Source: Mesorhizobium helmanticense (GTDB taxonomy: Bacteria > Pseudomonadota > Alphaproteobacteria > Rhizobiales > Rhizobiaceae). Taken from it: a stretch of 50,781 nucleotides of DNA. The notes beneath the pieces are model-generated. The model had not been told where the DNA came from. It made no database searches and saw nothing but the letters and a program-made list of their open reading frames with translations. The stretch is taken from contig NZ_PZJX01000011.1 of the NCBI RefSeq assembly GCF_003034915.1, positions 1-50,781 on the forward strand, given 5' to 3'. This document shows positions 8,817 to 16,126 of the stretch, one piece after another. Each line of letters starts with the position of its first letter. Position 1 is the stretch's first letter. The position numbers were made by a program, and so were the translations under genes.

Positions 8817-9390
8817 GATCCATTCCTATCGTGGTAACGGATCCAACATGTGCCCACTGCTGACAGACCCGTCCCAGGAGGGAATGGTTGGTTTAATCTC
8901 AGCGACAGCGCACTGCGAGGCTTTGCATGGTGGGCACACTGGCCTGTGCGGGAGGCCATCACCAAATTGCCTTCAGCCACAAAAAACGTCAAGTCATTTA
9001 CCGAGGCTTGGAACGGCCGAATGAGCCAGGTCTGCCTCGCGTCACATACTCGGCATAGCGTCAATCGTTCAAGGCCCCGAAAGCAGGCGGTCGGGGCAAC
9101 GGCAGTCGAACTGTGACAGACGAGGGCGGCCACCGAATCTTAGACGAATGAGATGGTCGTTCGATCGGCGATCATGGAGACCTCAAGCGTCCCGACACCG
9201 CTCTTTTCCTGCCCCATGTTATGATCCCTTGAAACGAAGCGCGGCCGTGTAGCGGCCGCCCTTCGCACCCCTGCCTAAGATTCCCTCGCACTGTTCCTAC
9301 GTCGGGCCTTGTGTTCTTGTTTTGTTCTGCTAGCCTTCCTTAACCCGCTCAGAATAATATTCTTGAATATTTTCGAAGGGGGATCGAGTT
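8817..9390. other. Non-coding stretch before the NA37-like gene
   Basis: No convincing gene. Open frames on both strands here lack ribosome sites and recognisable motifs. It contains a perfect 7-bp inverted repeat, GCGGCCG at 9241-9247 and CGGCCGC at 9253-9259 with a 5-nt loop, and the AATATTC palindrome at 9356-9371 listed separately. The sequence between 9301 and 9390 is more AT-rich than its surroundings, as expected for a promoter. Confidence 0.5.
9356..9371 (+). promoter_or_regulatory. Palindromic operator candidate upstream of the NA37-synthetase pair
   Basis: AATATTCTTGAATATT is a 16-bp sequence with 7-bp perfect arms and a 2-nt centre. It ends only 19 bp before the probable start codon of the operon and just upstream of the ribosome site (GAAGGGGGA). 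Position and symmetry suit a repressor operator or a site overlapping the promoter. Confidence 0.5.
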
Positions 9391-10473
9391 TTGCTTGTAG
9401 AGAATCTTTCTATCGGCCGAGTCGTTATGCATGAGGTATTCCAGAGGAAAGACGGGCCCAATGTAGTGCCGCCATCCTACGGCAAGGATCTCGAAATACT
9501 GGATGCCAAGGCTCTCAGTCATTTTGGGATGCGTATCACCGACGCGCTCTCCGCACAGTCCAAGAGCATAGAGATGCAGATAGTGAAGACCAATGACGCG
9601 AGCGTGGTCGGGACTGCTCGACGTCTCGTTCTCGCAACCGACACCGATTTCCCCAGCATCTCCAATCACATGGCCGATGCCCTCGCTGACGCACAGAAAT
9701 CACGAGGGATTCCCGGTGGAATGCTTCTAGTCTTCGATGGGAAAGTCGGTGGCGACGGAAAGCCCTTCTTAGGGGTGATTAAAGCGGAGATGCAGTCCGG
9801 CTTTCAACGCCGACTGGCTGCGACAAAAGTTGTGACCGAATTCCTCGAGAACATCTTCCTGACGCCAGCCACGAGACTTTACAAGCTTGCTCTGTTCATC
9901 TCTGAAGATGCCGCTGTCACGGCGAGCACAAATTGGCGATGCTTCGTATTTGACAGCAATATCACCGCCGCCCGCCGAGAGAACGCGGCCGTATATTTCT
10001 ACGACGGCTTTCTTGGCTGCGCCTTTCCTGAGAGCGGGAAATACGAAACCGCGAAGTTCTTCGACCTCACGAAGGAATTCGTTCGCACCTCGGTAAATGA
10101 CCGAGATCTCCGAAGGGACCTGGGCGACGCGCTGTTCGCCTTCGTCAAGGTAGATCAGGCACCCACGTTCACCTCGCAACAGTTCGGCGACACGTATCTG
10201 CCACCCGAATTGCGCGACCCGTTTAACAAGTTCCTCGAAGCCAAGAAATTCCCGACCAATAGAGCCGTGGTTCGGGACATCAGCGAGATGGGTGGAAGGT
10301 TGCGGCGCCGGAAGTACAAGTTCGGTCCAGACATCGAGTTCTCTGCGTCCCCGGACGCGATACGGAACGGCACCGTGACAATCGAGGATGTGCCGGCAGG
10401 CGATGTTTCCGAAGGCGAGGCTGCAAGCTGGACCAGGATCACGGTCCGCAGACCAGTCACCGAACAGCTATGA
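9391..10473 (+). CDS. NA37-like nucleoid-associated protein
   Basis: 360-residue protein starting at TTG, eight bases after a strong GAAGGGGGA ribosome site. Segments such as PGGMLLVFDGKV, PFLGVIKAEMQSGF and AVYFYDGFLGC resemble the NA37/NdpA (YejK) family of nucleoid-associated proteins, but I could not confirm this with a search. No membrane segment or signal peptide. Its stop overlaps the start of the synthetase gene by four bases (ATGA), so the two are made together. The gene sits on the island side of the integrase. Placement beside a nucleotide synthetase suggests a sensor or partner role, for example binding foreign DNA; that is inference. Confidence 0.6.
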   Translation: MLVENLSIGRVVMHEVFQRKDGPNVVPPSYGKDLEILDAKALSHFGMRITDALSAQSKSIEMQIVKTNDASVVGTARRLVLATDTDFPSISNHMADALADAQKSRGIPGGMLLVFDGKVGGDGKPFLGVIKAEMQSGFQRRLAATKVVTEFLENIFLTPATRLYKLALFISEDAAVTASTNWRCFVFDSNITAARRENAAVYFYDGFLGCAFPESGKYETAKFFDLTKEFVRTSVNDRDLRRDLGDALFAFVKVDQAPTFTSQQFGDTYLPPELRDPFNKFLEAKKFPTNRAVVRDISEMGGRLRRRKYKFGPDIEFSASPDAIRNGTVTIEDVPAGDVSEGEAASWTRITVRRPVTEQL

Positions 10474-11456
10474 CGACCGAGTTCGAGATCCTGCGGCGCT
10501 GGGAGGCGGAGCAGCAATACTACGATGCCTGGGGCAGGTTCATCATCCACGCGGTCATCGACGGGCTCTCGACCCAAGTGAAGGCGCCGGACCTGTTCTT
10601 GCGCCTTCCGGTTAAGCATAGGCTGAAGGAGAGCAAGTCGCTTATCCAGAAGGCTCTCTATCGCGGCAAGGGCTATGCAAGCCCGTATGACGACATCGAG
10701 GACAAGGTGGGCATCCGCTTCGTCGTGCTCACCTCCGACGAAATACCCATCGTCGAGAAGGCGATCACCGAATTCGGCGACAGATACTGGTTCTGGGAAA
10801 AGGCCCGGGACTTCGCTGAAGAGCGAGCCCGCAAGCCTTGGGAGTTCGGGTACCAGTCGGTCCACTACGTGGTTCGGGCAAAAGCGGGGGTCGTCTTCGA
10901 GGGCGCCCCTATGCCGCTGGACATTCCGTGCGAGATCCAGGTCCGTACGCTGCTGCAGCATGCCTTCAGCGAAGTTACCCACGACACAATCTACAAACCG
11001 AGCGTCAAATCGACGCCTGAGATGATGCGGGCTGCGGCAAAGGCGATGGCGTTGATCGAAGCGACTGACGACTACTTCCGCCAAGTCGGCAACCTCATCG
11101 ACGCATCGGTCAAGAGCGTCAAGGCTCTGATCGACGCCTTGTCCGTGTACTACCGAGACAAGATCGGCGTGGACGCGACTGTCACCACTCTCGACGGTGA
11201 GTTGATCGACGCGTACCTCCCACTGGCCGGCGAGAGCTCAATTGAAGACATCCTCCTTTGGCTGAACACCAAGGATTTCATCATGGAGCGCATCAAGGGC
11301 CGGCGAGAGGCCCAGACCCTGTTCGCCTTGCCCTCGATTTTGTTGCTCTACTTCGTGGTGGGCAATTTTCCGAGCATCGCCACCTCGCCAGGTTTACTGA
11401 CCGATGAGGAACTCGGGCCGATATACTCCGACCTTGGCTTGGCCCTTCCGCAGTAG
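10470..11456 (+). CDS. Stand-alone RelA/SpoT-type nucleotide synthetase
   Basis: 328-residue protein with a RelA/SpoT synthetase fold and no hydrolase (HD), TGS or ACT domains, so it belongs with small alarmone synthetases. Motifs: the basic KHRLKESKSLIQK segment near residue 50, DKVGIRFVV (DxxGxR) near 80, GYQSVHYVV (GYxSxH) near 128, and CEIQVRTLLQHAFSEV (ExQxRT) near 155. The C-terminal 130 residues are helical and not recognised. Such enzymes make (p)ppGpp or related alarmones, and some are toxins that modify tRNA. It is coupled to the NA37-like gene. No separate antitoxin is seen downstream, so the upstream protein would be the candidate control partner. Confidence 0.85.
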   Translation: MTTEFEILRRWEAEQQYYDAWGRFIIHAVIDGLSTQVKAPDLFLRLPVKHRLKESKSLIQKALYRGKGYASPYDDIEDKVGIRFVVLTSDEIPIVEKAITEFGDRYWFWEKARDFAEERARKPWEFGYQSVHYVVRAKAGVVFEGAPMPLDIPCEIQVRTLLQHAFSEVTHDTIYKPSVKSTPEMMRAAAKAMALIEATDDYFRQVGNLIDASVKSVKALIDALSVYYRDKIGVDATVTTLDGELIDAYLPLAGESSIEDILLWLNTKDFIMERIKGRREAQTLFALPSILLLYFVVGNFPSIATSPGLLTDEELGPIYSDLGLALPQ

Positions 11457-11964
11457 GCCACAAAGCAGTCCAAGGCGTCGACGCTCAAGTCAAGAGAGGT
11501 TGGCCTTGAGAAAAAATCGTCGCTCAGAAGGGAACCTGCGCTGGAGCAGCGGCTGATCAGTCGCCCATTTCCCGCTGAGAGACGCTCACCGAAGGAGTTG
11601 TGTCGACAGAAGTTCGCCAAGCGTGACGTTGACGGGCGGCCACTATCTTGGTTCTCGAATTTGACGGCGAGTAACCACAATGAGGTCGCCACCAGAACGG
11701 CAGCTTATCGCAAATCCTAGCCGAAGCCCGCCAGGCCGGTAACGGCCCTAAACCAGCCACGTTCGTCACGGGTTAATCGACCCTTCTTGTGGGACGACGA
11801 GACACCGCAGAGGGAATACTAGTCCTCCTCCTGGTCCTTAGGTTCGCCGGACCACAGGAGAGAATACGAAGGAAATGTGTGGCCAACTTATTGATTTCCT
11901 GTGGAAAACGATGACTCTCCGAGATGCAACATTGGTCGCCCAGTTTCGGTGTTTTCGACGGGGT
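11457..11964. other. Stretch without a supported gene
   Basis: About 500 bp between the synthetase stop and the integrase stop. Short frames on both strands have no ribosome site or family resemblance. I see no clear terminator; the two flanking genes converge here. Confidence 0.5.
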
Positions 11965-13275
11965 TCAGTGTGATTTTCGAAGGTTGGAGGTTCGTCTCGT
12001 CGTTTGGCGAACCGTCGCTGTTGGCTTCCAAACTAGACCCTCGCGAGGATGTATGGACAGCAGGCTTGCCTCGTGTCCCTCGATTGAGATCACCCGCGAG
12101 TTTTTGCTCTCGAGTTCATCCAGATAATCGGCCCACCATTGCATCATTCTGACGCGCTCTTCCCAGTGCTCTGCCCGGGCGTAGGCGCGCCGAACGTCGT
12201 TGTTCTCAATGTGGGCCAGCTGCCGCTCTACGGCGTCCGGGTGCCACTTGCCGCATTCGTTTAGCAGAGTTGATGCCGTTGCTCGAAAACCGTGCGCGGT
12301 AGCTTCTTCCTTGCGGTAGCCCATACGGCGCAGGGCGGCGTTGAGCGTGTTGTCAGAAATCGGACGCGAACCCGATCGAACACTGGGAAACAGCAGTGCT
12401 CCACCACCAGAGATTTCTCGAAGTGAGGTCAGGACGCTGACGGCCTGTCTGGAAAGAGGTACGCGGTGCGGCCGTCGCATCTTCATGCGTCCTTCAGGGA
12501 TGCTCCACACCGAGTTTTCGAAATCGAACTCGTCCCATCCGGCCGCGCGCAGCTCGCCGGGGCGGGGAAACAGCAGGGCCATCAGCTTCAGAGCGGCACG
12601 GGTTGTCGGCTGTCCGTCAAATGCATTAATCGCCCGCAGCAAGCCTCCCAAGGCCTTAGGATCGGTAACCGCGGCACGGGGCGTGACCGTCGGACCGACG
12701 AGTGCGCCCCTCAGGGCGATCGTCGGATCTACATCGGCGCGTGCGGTTGCGATTGCATATCGAAACACGCTGCCGATGGTGGAGCGCATTCGCCTTGCCG
12801 ATTCGTATCGACCGCGAACCTCCACGCTGCGGAGAGCGGCAAGAATTGTGGCCGGATCGATCTCCCGAACGCTTTTGTCCCCAAACGTTGGATAGGCAAA
12901 GTCGAGCAGCCATTTGACCTTGGTGATGGTACGGTCGGCCCGTCCCTCCTTCTTCAGCTTGTCGACATAGTCCTCCGCGATTGAGCGAAAGGTGTCCTCC
13001 GCCGAAGCCTTTTGCGACTTACGCTCCTGTGCGGGGTCGATGCCACGTAGGAGGAGACGTTTGGCGGTATCGCGCGCCTCGCGTGCCTCAGCGAGGGAGA
13101 TGAGGGGATAGCTGCCCAACGCCAGAAGCTTCTGCTTGCCGCCAAAACGATAGGCGAGGCGCCATAGGCGAGATCCGGTAGGCTGCACCCAAAGCTGGAG
13201 CCCGCCACCGTCAGACAATTTCACGAGCTTGGAAGCGGGTCGGGCATTACGGCATTTTACGTCGGAAAGAGCCAT
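11965..13275 (-). CDS. intS-like: P4-type tyrosine integrase of the tRNA-Phe element
   Basis: 436-residue site-specific recombinase. The N-terminal domain (residues 1-85, DGGGLQLWVQPTGSRLWRL) is the usual P4-integrase arm-binding domain, followed by a core-binding domain and the catalytic domain. Catalytic residues are visible: Arg in FPRPGELRAAGW, HxxR in HGFRATAS, a later His in LAHIENNDV, and the nucleophile Tyr in VRRAYAR. GGAGGT lies eight bases before the ATG at 13275, so I prefer this to the ATG five codons earlier. The gene starts about 210 bp from the tRNA-Phe 3' end and reads away from it, the layout of symbiosis-island integrases of Mesorhizobium, which use phe-tRNA as attachment site. 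Confidence 0.93.
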   Translation of the reverse strand: MALSDVKCRNARPASKLVKLSDGGGLQLWVQPTGSRLWRLAYRFGGKQKLLALGSYPLISLAEAREARDTAKRLLLRGIDPAQERKSQKASAEDTFRSIAEDYVDKLKKEGRADRTITKVKWLLDFAYPTFGDKSVREIDPATILAALRSVEVRGRYESARRMRSTIGSVFRYAIATARADVDPTIALRGALVGPTVTPRAAVTDPKALGGLLRAINAFDGQPTTRAALKLMALLFPRPGELRAAGWDEFDFENSVWSIPEGRMKMRRPHRVPLSRQAVSVLTSLREISGGGALLFPSVRSGSRPISDNTLNAALRRMGYRKEEATAHGFRATASTLLNECGKWHPDAVERQLAHIENNDVRRAYARAEHWEERVRMMQWWADYLDELESKNSRVISIEGHEASLLSIHPREGLVWKPTATVRQTTRRTSNLRKSH

Positions 13276-13487
13276 TTTCGGGACCTCCATTTGGCTGCAT
13301 CGATACCATCAGGATCTCCAATACCAGCGAAAATACCAGCCCCCCGCCTCGTTGGACCAACTGCGCCGAAATTCCACGAAACCCGACCATCCGCCCTTTG
13401 CGCACCGAAATCAGTAAGGATTTCAGCTAGTTGCGGAGACAGAAGCGTAGAGGCTTCGGCGAAAGAGACTGTCGGGAGAAGAGGGGA

Positions 13488-13563
<76 letters not shown>

Positions 13564-13711
13564 CTGTTCCGGTTAACGAAAACTCGCGCTCCGGATTTCT
13601 TGAAGGCGCCGTCGGCGCCCCTTGAAAGCGCGTGGGTTATAGCACGGGAATCCGGCCTGTCCAGCGCCTAGACGTTGATTTCAGGCGGGAAAGATCAGCC
13701 GCCCACCAGAC

Positions 13712-13754
13712 CATGATCCCGAAAAGTGGAATCCGATTTTCGGATGAGATCGTG
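13712..13754. repeat. Rhizobial intergenic palindrome (RIME-like)
   Basis: CATGATCCCGAAAAGTGG followed by CCGATTTTCGGATGAGATCGTG forms an imperfect palindrome with the typical GAAAAGTG and TTTTCGG arms of repeats common in rhizobial intergenic DNA. Related copies are at 14704-14753 and 15016-15066. Confidence 0.7.
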
Positions 13755-13790
13755 GCCGAACACAGGCACTGCAAACCTCCCTAAACAGCC

Positions 13791-13982
13791 TCATTTCTCG
13801 CCGTCGGTGTCTTCCTCGTCGTCGCGAGCCGAAATGACATAAGCGCCCTTGAGCCAGCGGTTGAGGTCGATGTCCTTGCAGCGCTTCGAGCAGAACGGAT
13901 AGGTTTCGCGCGCCGACGACTTGCCGCATTCCGGGCAGGGGCGCTTGGGGCGCAGCGGCGTCACCTTTTCGTCAGGGCTCAT
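13791..13982 (-). CDS. yacG: DNA gyrase inhibitor YacG
   Basis: 63-residue zinc protein with CPEC near residue 16 and CSKRC near 31, the four-Cys site of YacG, followed by [12 protein letters not shown] and an acidic tail. YacG proteins bind and inhibit DNA gyrase. It lies directly after maf, as in other rhizobia. The ATG at 13982 is preceded by GAGG with 5-nt spacing. The same start module is repeated twice just upstream (see the 13979-14047 entry), an unusual translation start region. Confidence 0.92.
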   Translation of the reverse strand: MSPDEKVTPLRPKRPCPECGKSSARETYPFCSKRCKDIDLNRWLKGAYVISARDDEEDTDGEK

Positions 13983-14047
13983 AGTCGCCTCGAATTCATG
14001 GTCGCCTCGAACTCACTGCCCCCAACCTCATGCCCACCTCCAACTCA
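13979..14047 (-). repeat. Reiterated Shine-Dalgarno/start modules between maf and yacG
   Basis: A tandem repeat of about 17 bp on the minus strand yields three successive GAGG-N5-ATG modules. The maf stop (14047-14045) is followed by GGAGGTGGGCATG, starting an 11-codon ORF (14031-13996). Its TGA overlaps the next ATG, starting a 6-codon ORF (13999-13979). That TGA overlaps the yacG ATG at 13982. All junctions are ATGA. The near-identical units read TTCGAGGCGACCATGA and TTCGAGGCGACTATGA; two older copies are more diverged. Confidence 0.85.
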
Positions 14048-14671
14048 CGGCCGGGCCGACATCCAGTTGGCGTGCACCTTGAACCCTTCGCCGCTGAGCA
14101 GCGCCACCGTCTCGTAGAGCGGCAGGCCGACGACATTGGTGTAGGAGCCGACGAGCTTGACGACGAAAGAACCGGCCAGGCCCTGAACAGCATAGCCGCC
14201 CGCCTTGCCGCGCCATTCGCCCGAGGCGACATAGGCGTTGATCTCATCGCGCGGCAGCCGCTTGAAGCGCACCCTGGTCTCGACCAGCCGCTGGCGCACT
14301 TTGCCGGCCGGCGTGATCAGGCAGATGCCGGAATAGACCCGGTGCGAACGGCCCGACAACAGCCCGAGGCAGTTGGAGGCGTCGTCGAGCGTTTCGGCCT
14401 TGGGCAGGATGCGCCGGCCGACAGCGACCACCGTGTCGGCGGCCAGCACGAAACCGGGCGCATAGTCCGCTTCGGTGCTGAGCGAGGCCAGCGCCTTCTC
14501 GGCCTTTTCCTTCGACAGGCGCTTGGCCAGCGAACGTGGATGCTCGGCGCGCAGCGGTGTCTCGTCGACATCGGCCGGCAGCACACGGTCCGGCTCGATG
14601 CCGGCTTGCTGCAAGAGTTCGATCCGGCGCGGTGAACCCGAAGCAAGCACCAGCTTCTGCAAAATGCTCAT
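14045..14671 (-). CDS. maf: Maf family nucleotide pyrophosphatase
   Basis: 208-residue Maf/YhdE-type protein; the family hydrolyses non-canonical or specific nucleoside triphosphates (dTTP, UTP or m7GTP depending on subgroup). Signature motifs: [16 protein letters not shown] at the N-terminus, ADVDET near residue 34, LAADTVVAV near 77, and [16 protein letters not shown] near 157. Length is normal. It sits between infA and yacG in the usual rhizobial order. Its stop is followed within 13 nt by a strong start module, so the downstream chain to yacG is probably co-translated. Confidence 0.95.
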   Translation of the reverse strand: MSILQKLVLASGSPRRIELLQQAGIEPDRVLPADVDETPLRAEHPRSLAKRLSKEKAEKALASLSTEADYAPGFVLAADTVVAVGRRILPKAETLDDASNCLGLLSGRSHRVYSGICLITPAGKVRQRLVETRVRFKRLPRDEINAYVASGEWRGKAGGYAVQGLAGSFVVKLVGSYTNVVGLPLYETVALLSGEGFKVHANWMSARP

Positions 14672-14703
14672 CGTTAATCCGGCCGGGCTCTATCTCTTCG
14701 TTT

Positions 14704-14753
14704 GAGCATGGGATTTGTCCGAAAACCGCTGCGCACTTTTCGGTCCGATGCTC
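14704..14753. repeat. Rhizobial intergenic palindrome, second copy
   Basis: GAGCATG at the left and CGATGCTC at the right flank the inverted core CCGAAAACCG...GCACTTTTCGG. It is the same family as 15016-15066 but in the opposite orientation, located between maf and infA. Confidence 0.75.
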
Positions 14754-14761
14754 CGACGATC

Positions 14762-14980
14762 TTACTTGAAACGGTAGGTGATGCGGCCCTTGGTCAGGTC
14801 GTAGGGCGTCATCTCGACCAGGACCTTGTCGCCGGTCAGCACGCGGATGCGGTTCTTGCGCATGCGGCCGGCCGTGTGGGCGATGATTTCGTGTTCGTTT
14901 TCAAGCTTCACCCTGAACATCGCGTTGGGCAACAATTCCGTGACGATACCCGGAAACTCGAGGACTTCTTCCTTCGGCAT
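14762..14980 (-). CDS. infA: Translation initiation factor IF-1
   Basis: 72-residue OB-fold protein, exactly the family length, beginning [19 protein letters not shown] and ending [14 protein letters not shown]-1 binds the ribosomal A site with IF-2 and IF-3 during initiation. It is essential and nearly invariant. Upstream lie a palindromic repeat and a hairpin that separate it from the phosphatase gene, so infA probably has its own promoter; downstream another palindrome precedes maf. Confidence 0.98.
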   Translation of the reverse strand: MPKEEVLEFPGIVTELLPNAMFRVKLENEHEIIAHTAGRMRKNRIRVLTGDKVLVEMTPYDLTKGRITYRFK

Positions 14981-15015
14981 TCGATACCTTTGCTTGGATG
15001 GCAGTTCCAGCGCCT

Positions 15016-15066
15016 AGAGCATGATGCCGAAAAGTGTGAAGCGGTTTTCGGACGACATCATGCTCT
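15016..15066. repeat. Rhizobial intergenic palindrome, third copy
   Basis: The outer arms AGAGCATGATG (15016-15026) and CATCATGCTCT (15056-15066) are a perfect inverted repeat, enclosing CCGAAAAGTGTG and GCGGTTTTCGG. It is the best-preserved copy of the family in this window and lies just upstream of infA. Confidence 0.8.
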
Positions 15067-15088
15067 ACTTCTTTAGAGGCGGATTCAA

Positions 15089-15113
15089 ATTTCAGGTCGA
15101 ACAGACCTGAAAT
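15089..15113. terminator. Strong hairpin downstream of the hisD-phosphatase operon
   Basis: ATTTCAGGTC (15089-15098) and GACCTGAAAT (15104-15113) form a perfect 10-bp stem with a 5-nt loop, 60 bp after the stop of the phosphatase gene on the minus strand. No long U-run follows, so termination is likely but not certain; it could also be a conserved intergenic repeat. Confidence 0.5.
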
Positions 15114-15175
15114 CATCCGACTCTAGCCGGAATTTGGGCGGAACCTATATGATAATCGCCCGCTTGTGAACATGC

Positions 15176-15631
15176 TTAATCCGTGGCGTTTTTGACCTCG
15201 GTATTGAGAAAACGGCTGGATATCCGCGCCTTCAGGCGCTCGCGCACGTCGCGATAGGCGGCCATGACCTGCTCGCGCGTGCCGCCGGCATTTGTCGGGT
15301 CCGGCGTCGGCCAGTATTCGACGTCGACGGCGAGCGAGCGGGTGAGTTCGAGCGCGGCGTGATGCGCTTCCGGCGCCAGCGTGACGATCAGGTCGAAATA
15401 GTCGTCCTCGAGATCGTCCAGGGTCCTGGGGTGACGCTCGCCCAGCGACAGGCCGTCCTCGGCAAGCACGGCGTCGACGAACGGGTCGCGCTCGCCGGCG
15501 CGCACGCCGGCCGAGGCAACGAAGATCGTGGCCGGAAGCGCCCGGCGCGCCAGCAACTCGGCCATCGGCGAGCGTACGGCGTTCATGCCGCACACGAACA
15601 GGATCGAGCGGGGCGCGGGGCCGGCGGCCAG
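15176..15631 (-). CDS. Low-molecular-weight phosphotyrosine phosphatase-like protein
   Basis: LMW phosphatase/arsenate-reductase fold. The catalytic loop CGMNAVRS fits CX5R[S/T], and the general-acid region PDPTNAGG lies near the C-terminus. The start is a puzzle. The frame is closed upstream by the TAG stop of the UPF0262 gene, the strand SILFV before the catalytic Cys is needed for the fold, and no ATG or TTG is available. A CTG at 15631, nine bases after GGGG, would supply it; the GTG at 15595 would place the catalytic Cys at residue 2. I therefore propose the CTG start, giving 151 residues and a 3-bp gap to UPF0262. Confidence 0.8.
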   Translation of the reverse strand: MAAGPAPRSILFVCGMNAVRSPMAELLARRALPATIFVASAGVRAGERDPFVDAVLAEDGLSLGERHPRTLDDLEDDYFDLIVTLAPEAHHAALELTRSLAVDVEYWPTPDPTNAGGTREQVMAAYRDVRERLKARISSRFLNTEVKNATD

Positions 15632-15634
15632 GGT

Positions 15635-16120
15635 CTAACCCCGCCAGTGCAGCACGCAGACCAGCGTGAACAGCCGGCGCGCCGTGTCGAAGTCGATGTC
15701 GATCTTGCCGGCAAGCCGGTCCATCAGCGTCTGCGAGCCTTCATTGTGCAGGCCGCGCCGGCCCATGTCGATCGCCTCGATATGGCTGGGCGTCGAGGAG
15801 CGGATGGCGTCGTAGTAGCTTTCGCAGATCAGGTAGTAGTCCTTGACGATGCGCCGGAACGGCGTCAGCGACAGGATGTGGGTGACCACCTTGGTGCCGT
15901 CCTCGCGCGTCACCGCGAAGACCAGGCGGGACTCGGCCAGCGACAGCTTCAGCCGGTAGGGCCCGGCGCCGTCGTCATTGACCGGCCGGAAGCTGTTCTC
16001 CTCGATCAGGTCGAAGATCGCCACCGCCCGCTCATGCTCGACATCGGGCGTCGAGCGGCCGATCGATTCGTCGAGTTCGACATCGATCAGCCTGGCACTG
16101 GTTCGATCGTAGTCCGACAT
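15635..16120 (-). CDS. UPF0262 family protein
   Basis: 161-residue conserved alphaproteobacterial protein of unknown function. Recognised from the [18 protein letters not shown] segment near the N-terminus, [14 protein letters not shown] in the middle, and [16 protein letters not shown], with a C-terminal [13 protein letters not shown]. It always travels between hisD and an LMW phosphatase gene in rhizobia, as here; the gap to hisD is six bases, so it is in the hisD operon. No catalytic motif or membrane segment is visible. Confidence 0.93.
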   Translation of the reverse strand: MSDYDRTSARLIDVELDESIGRSTPDVEHERAVAIFDLIEENSFRPVNDDGAGPYRLKLSLAESRLVFAVTREDGTKVVTHILSLTPFRRIVKDYYLICESYYDAIRSSTPSHIEAIDMGRRGLHNEGSQTLMDRLAGKIDIDFDTARRLFTLVCVLHWRG

Positions 16121-16126
16121 CGCAGC

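Noticed and set aside
8813..9133. A 106-codon minus-strand frame with several Cys residues upstream of the zinc-ribbon gene
   Set aside because: No ribosome site, no family resemblance, and an overlapping frame on the other strand is equally long.
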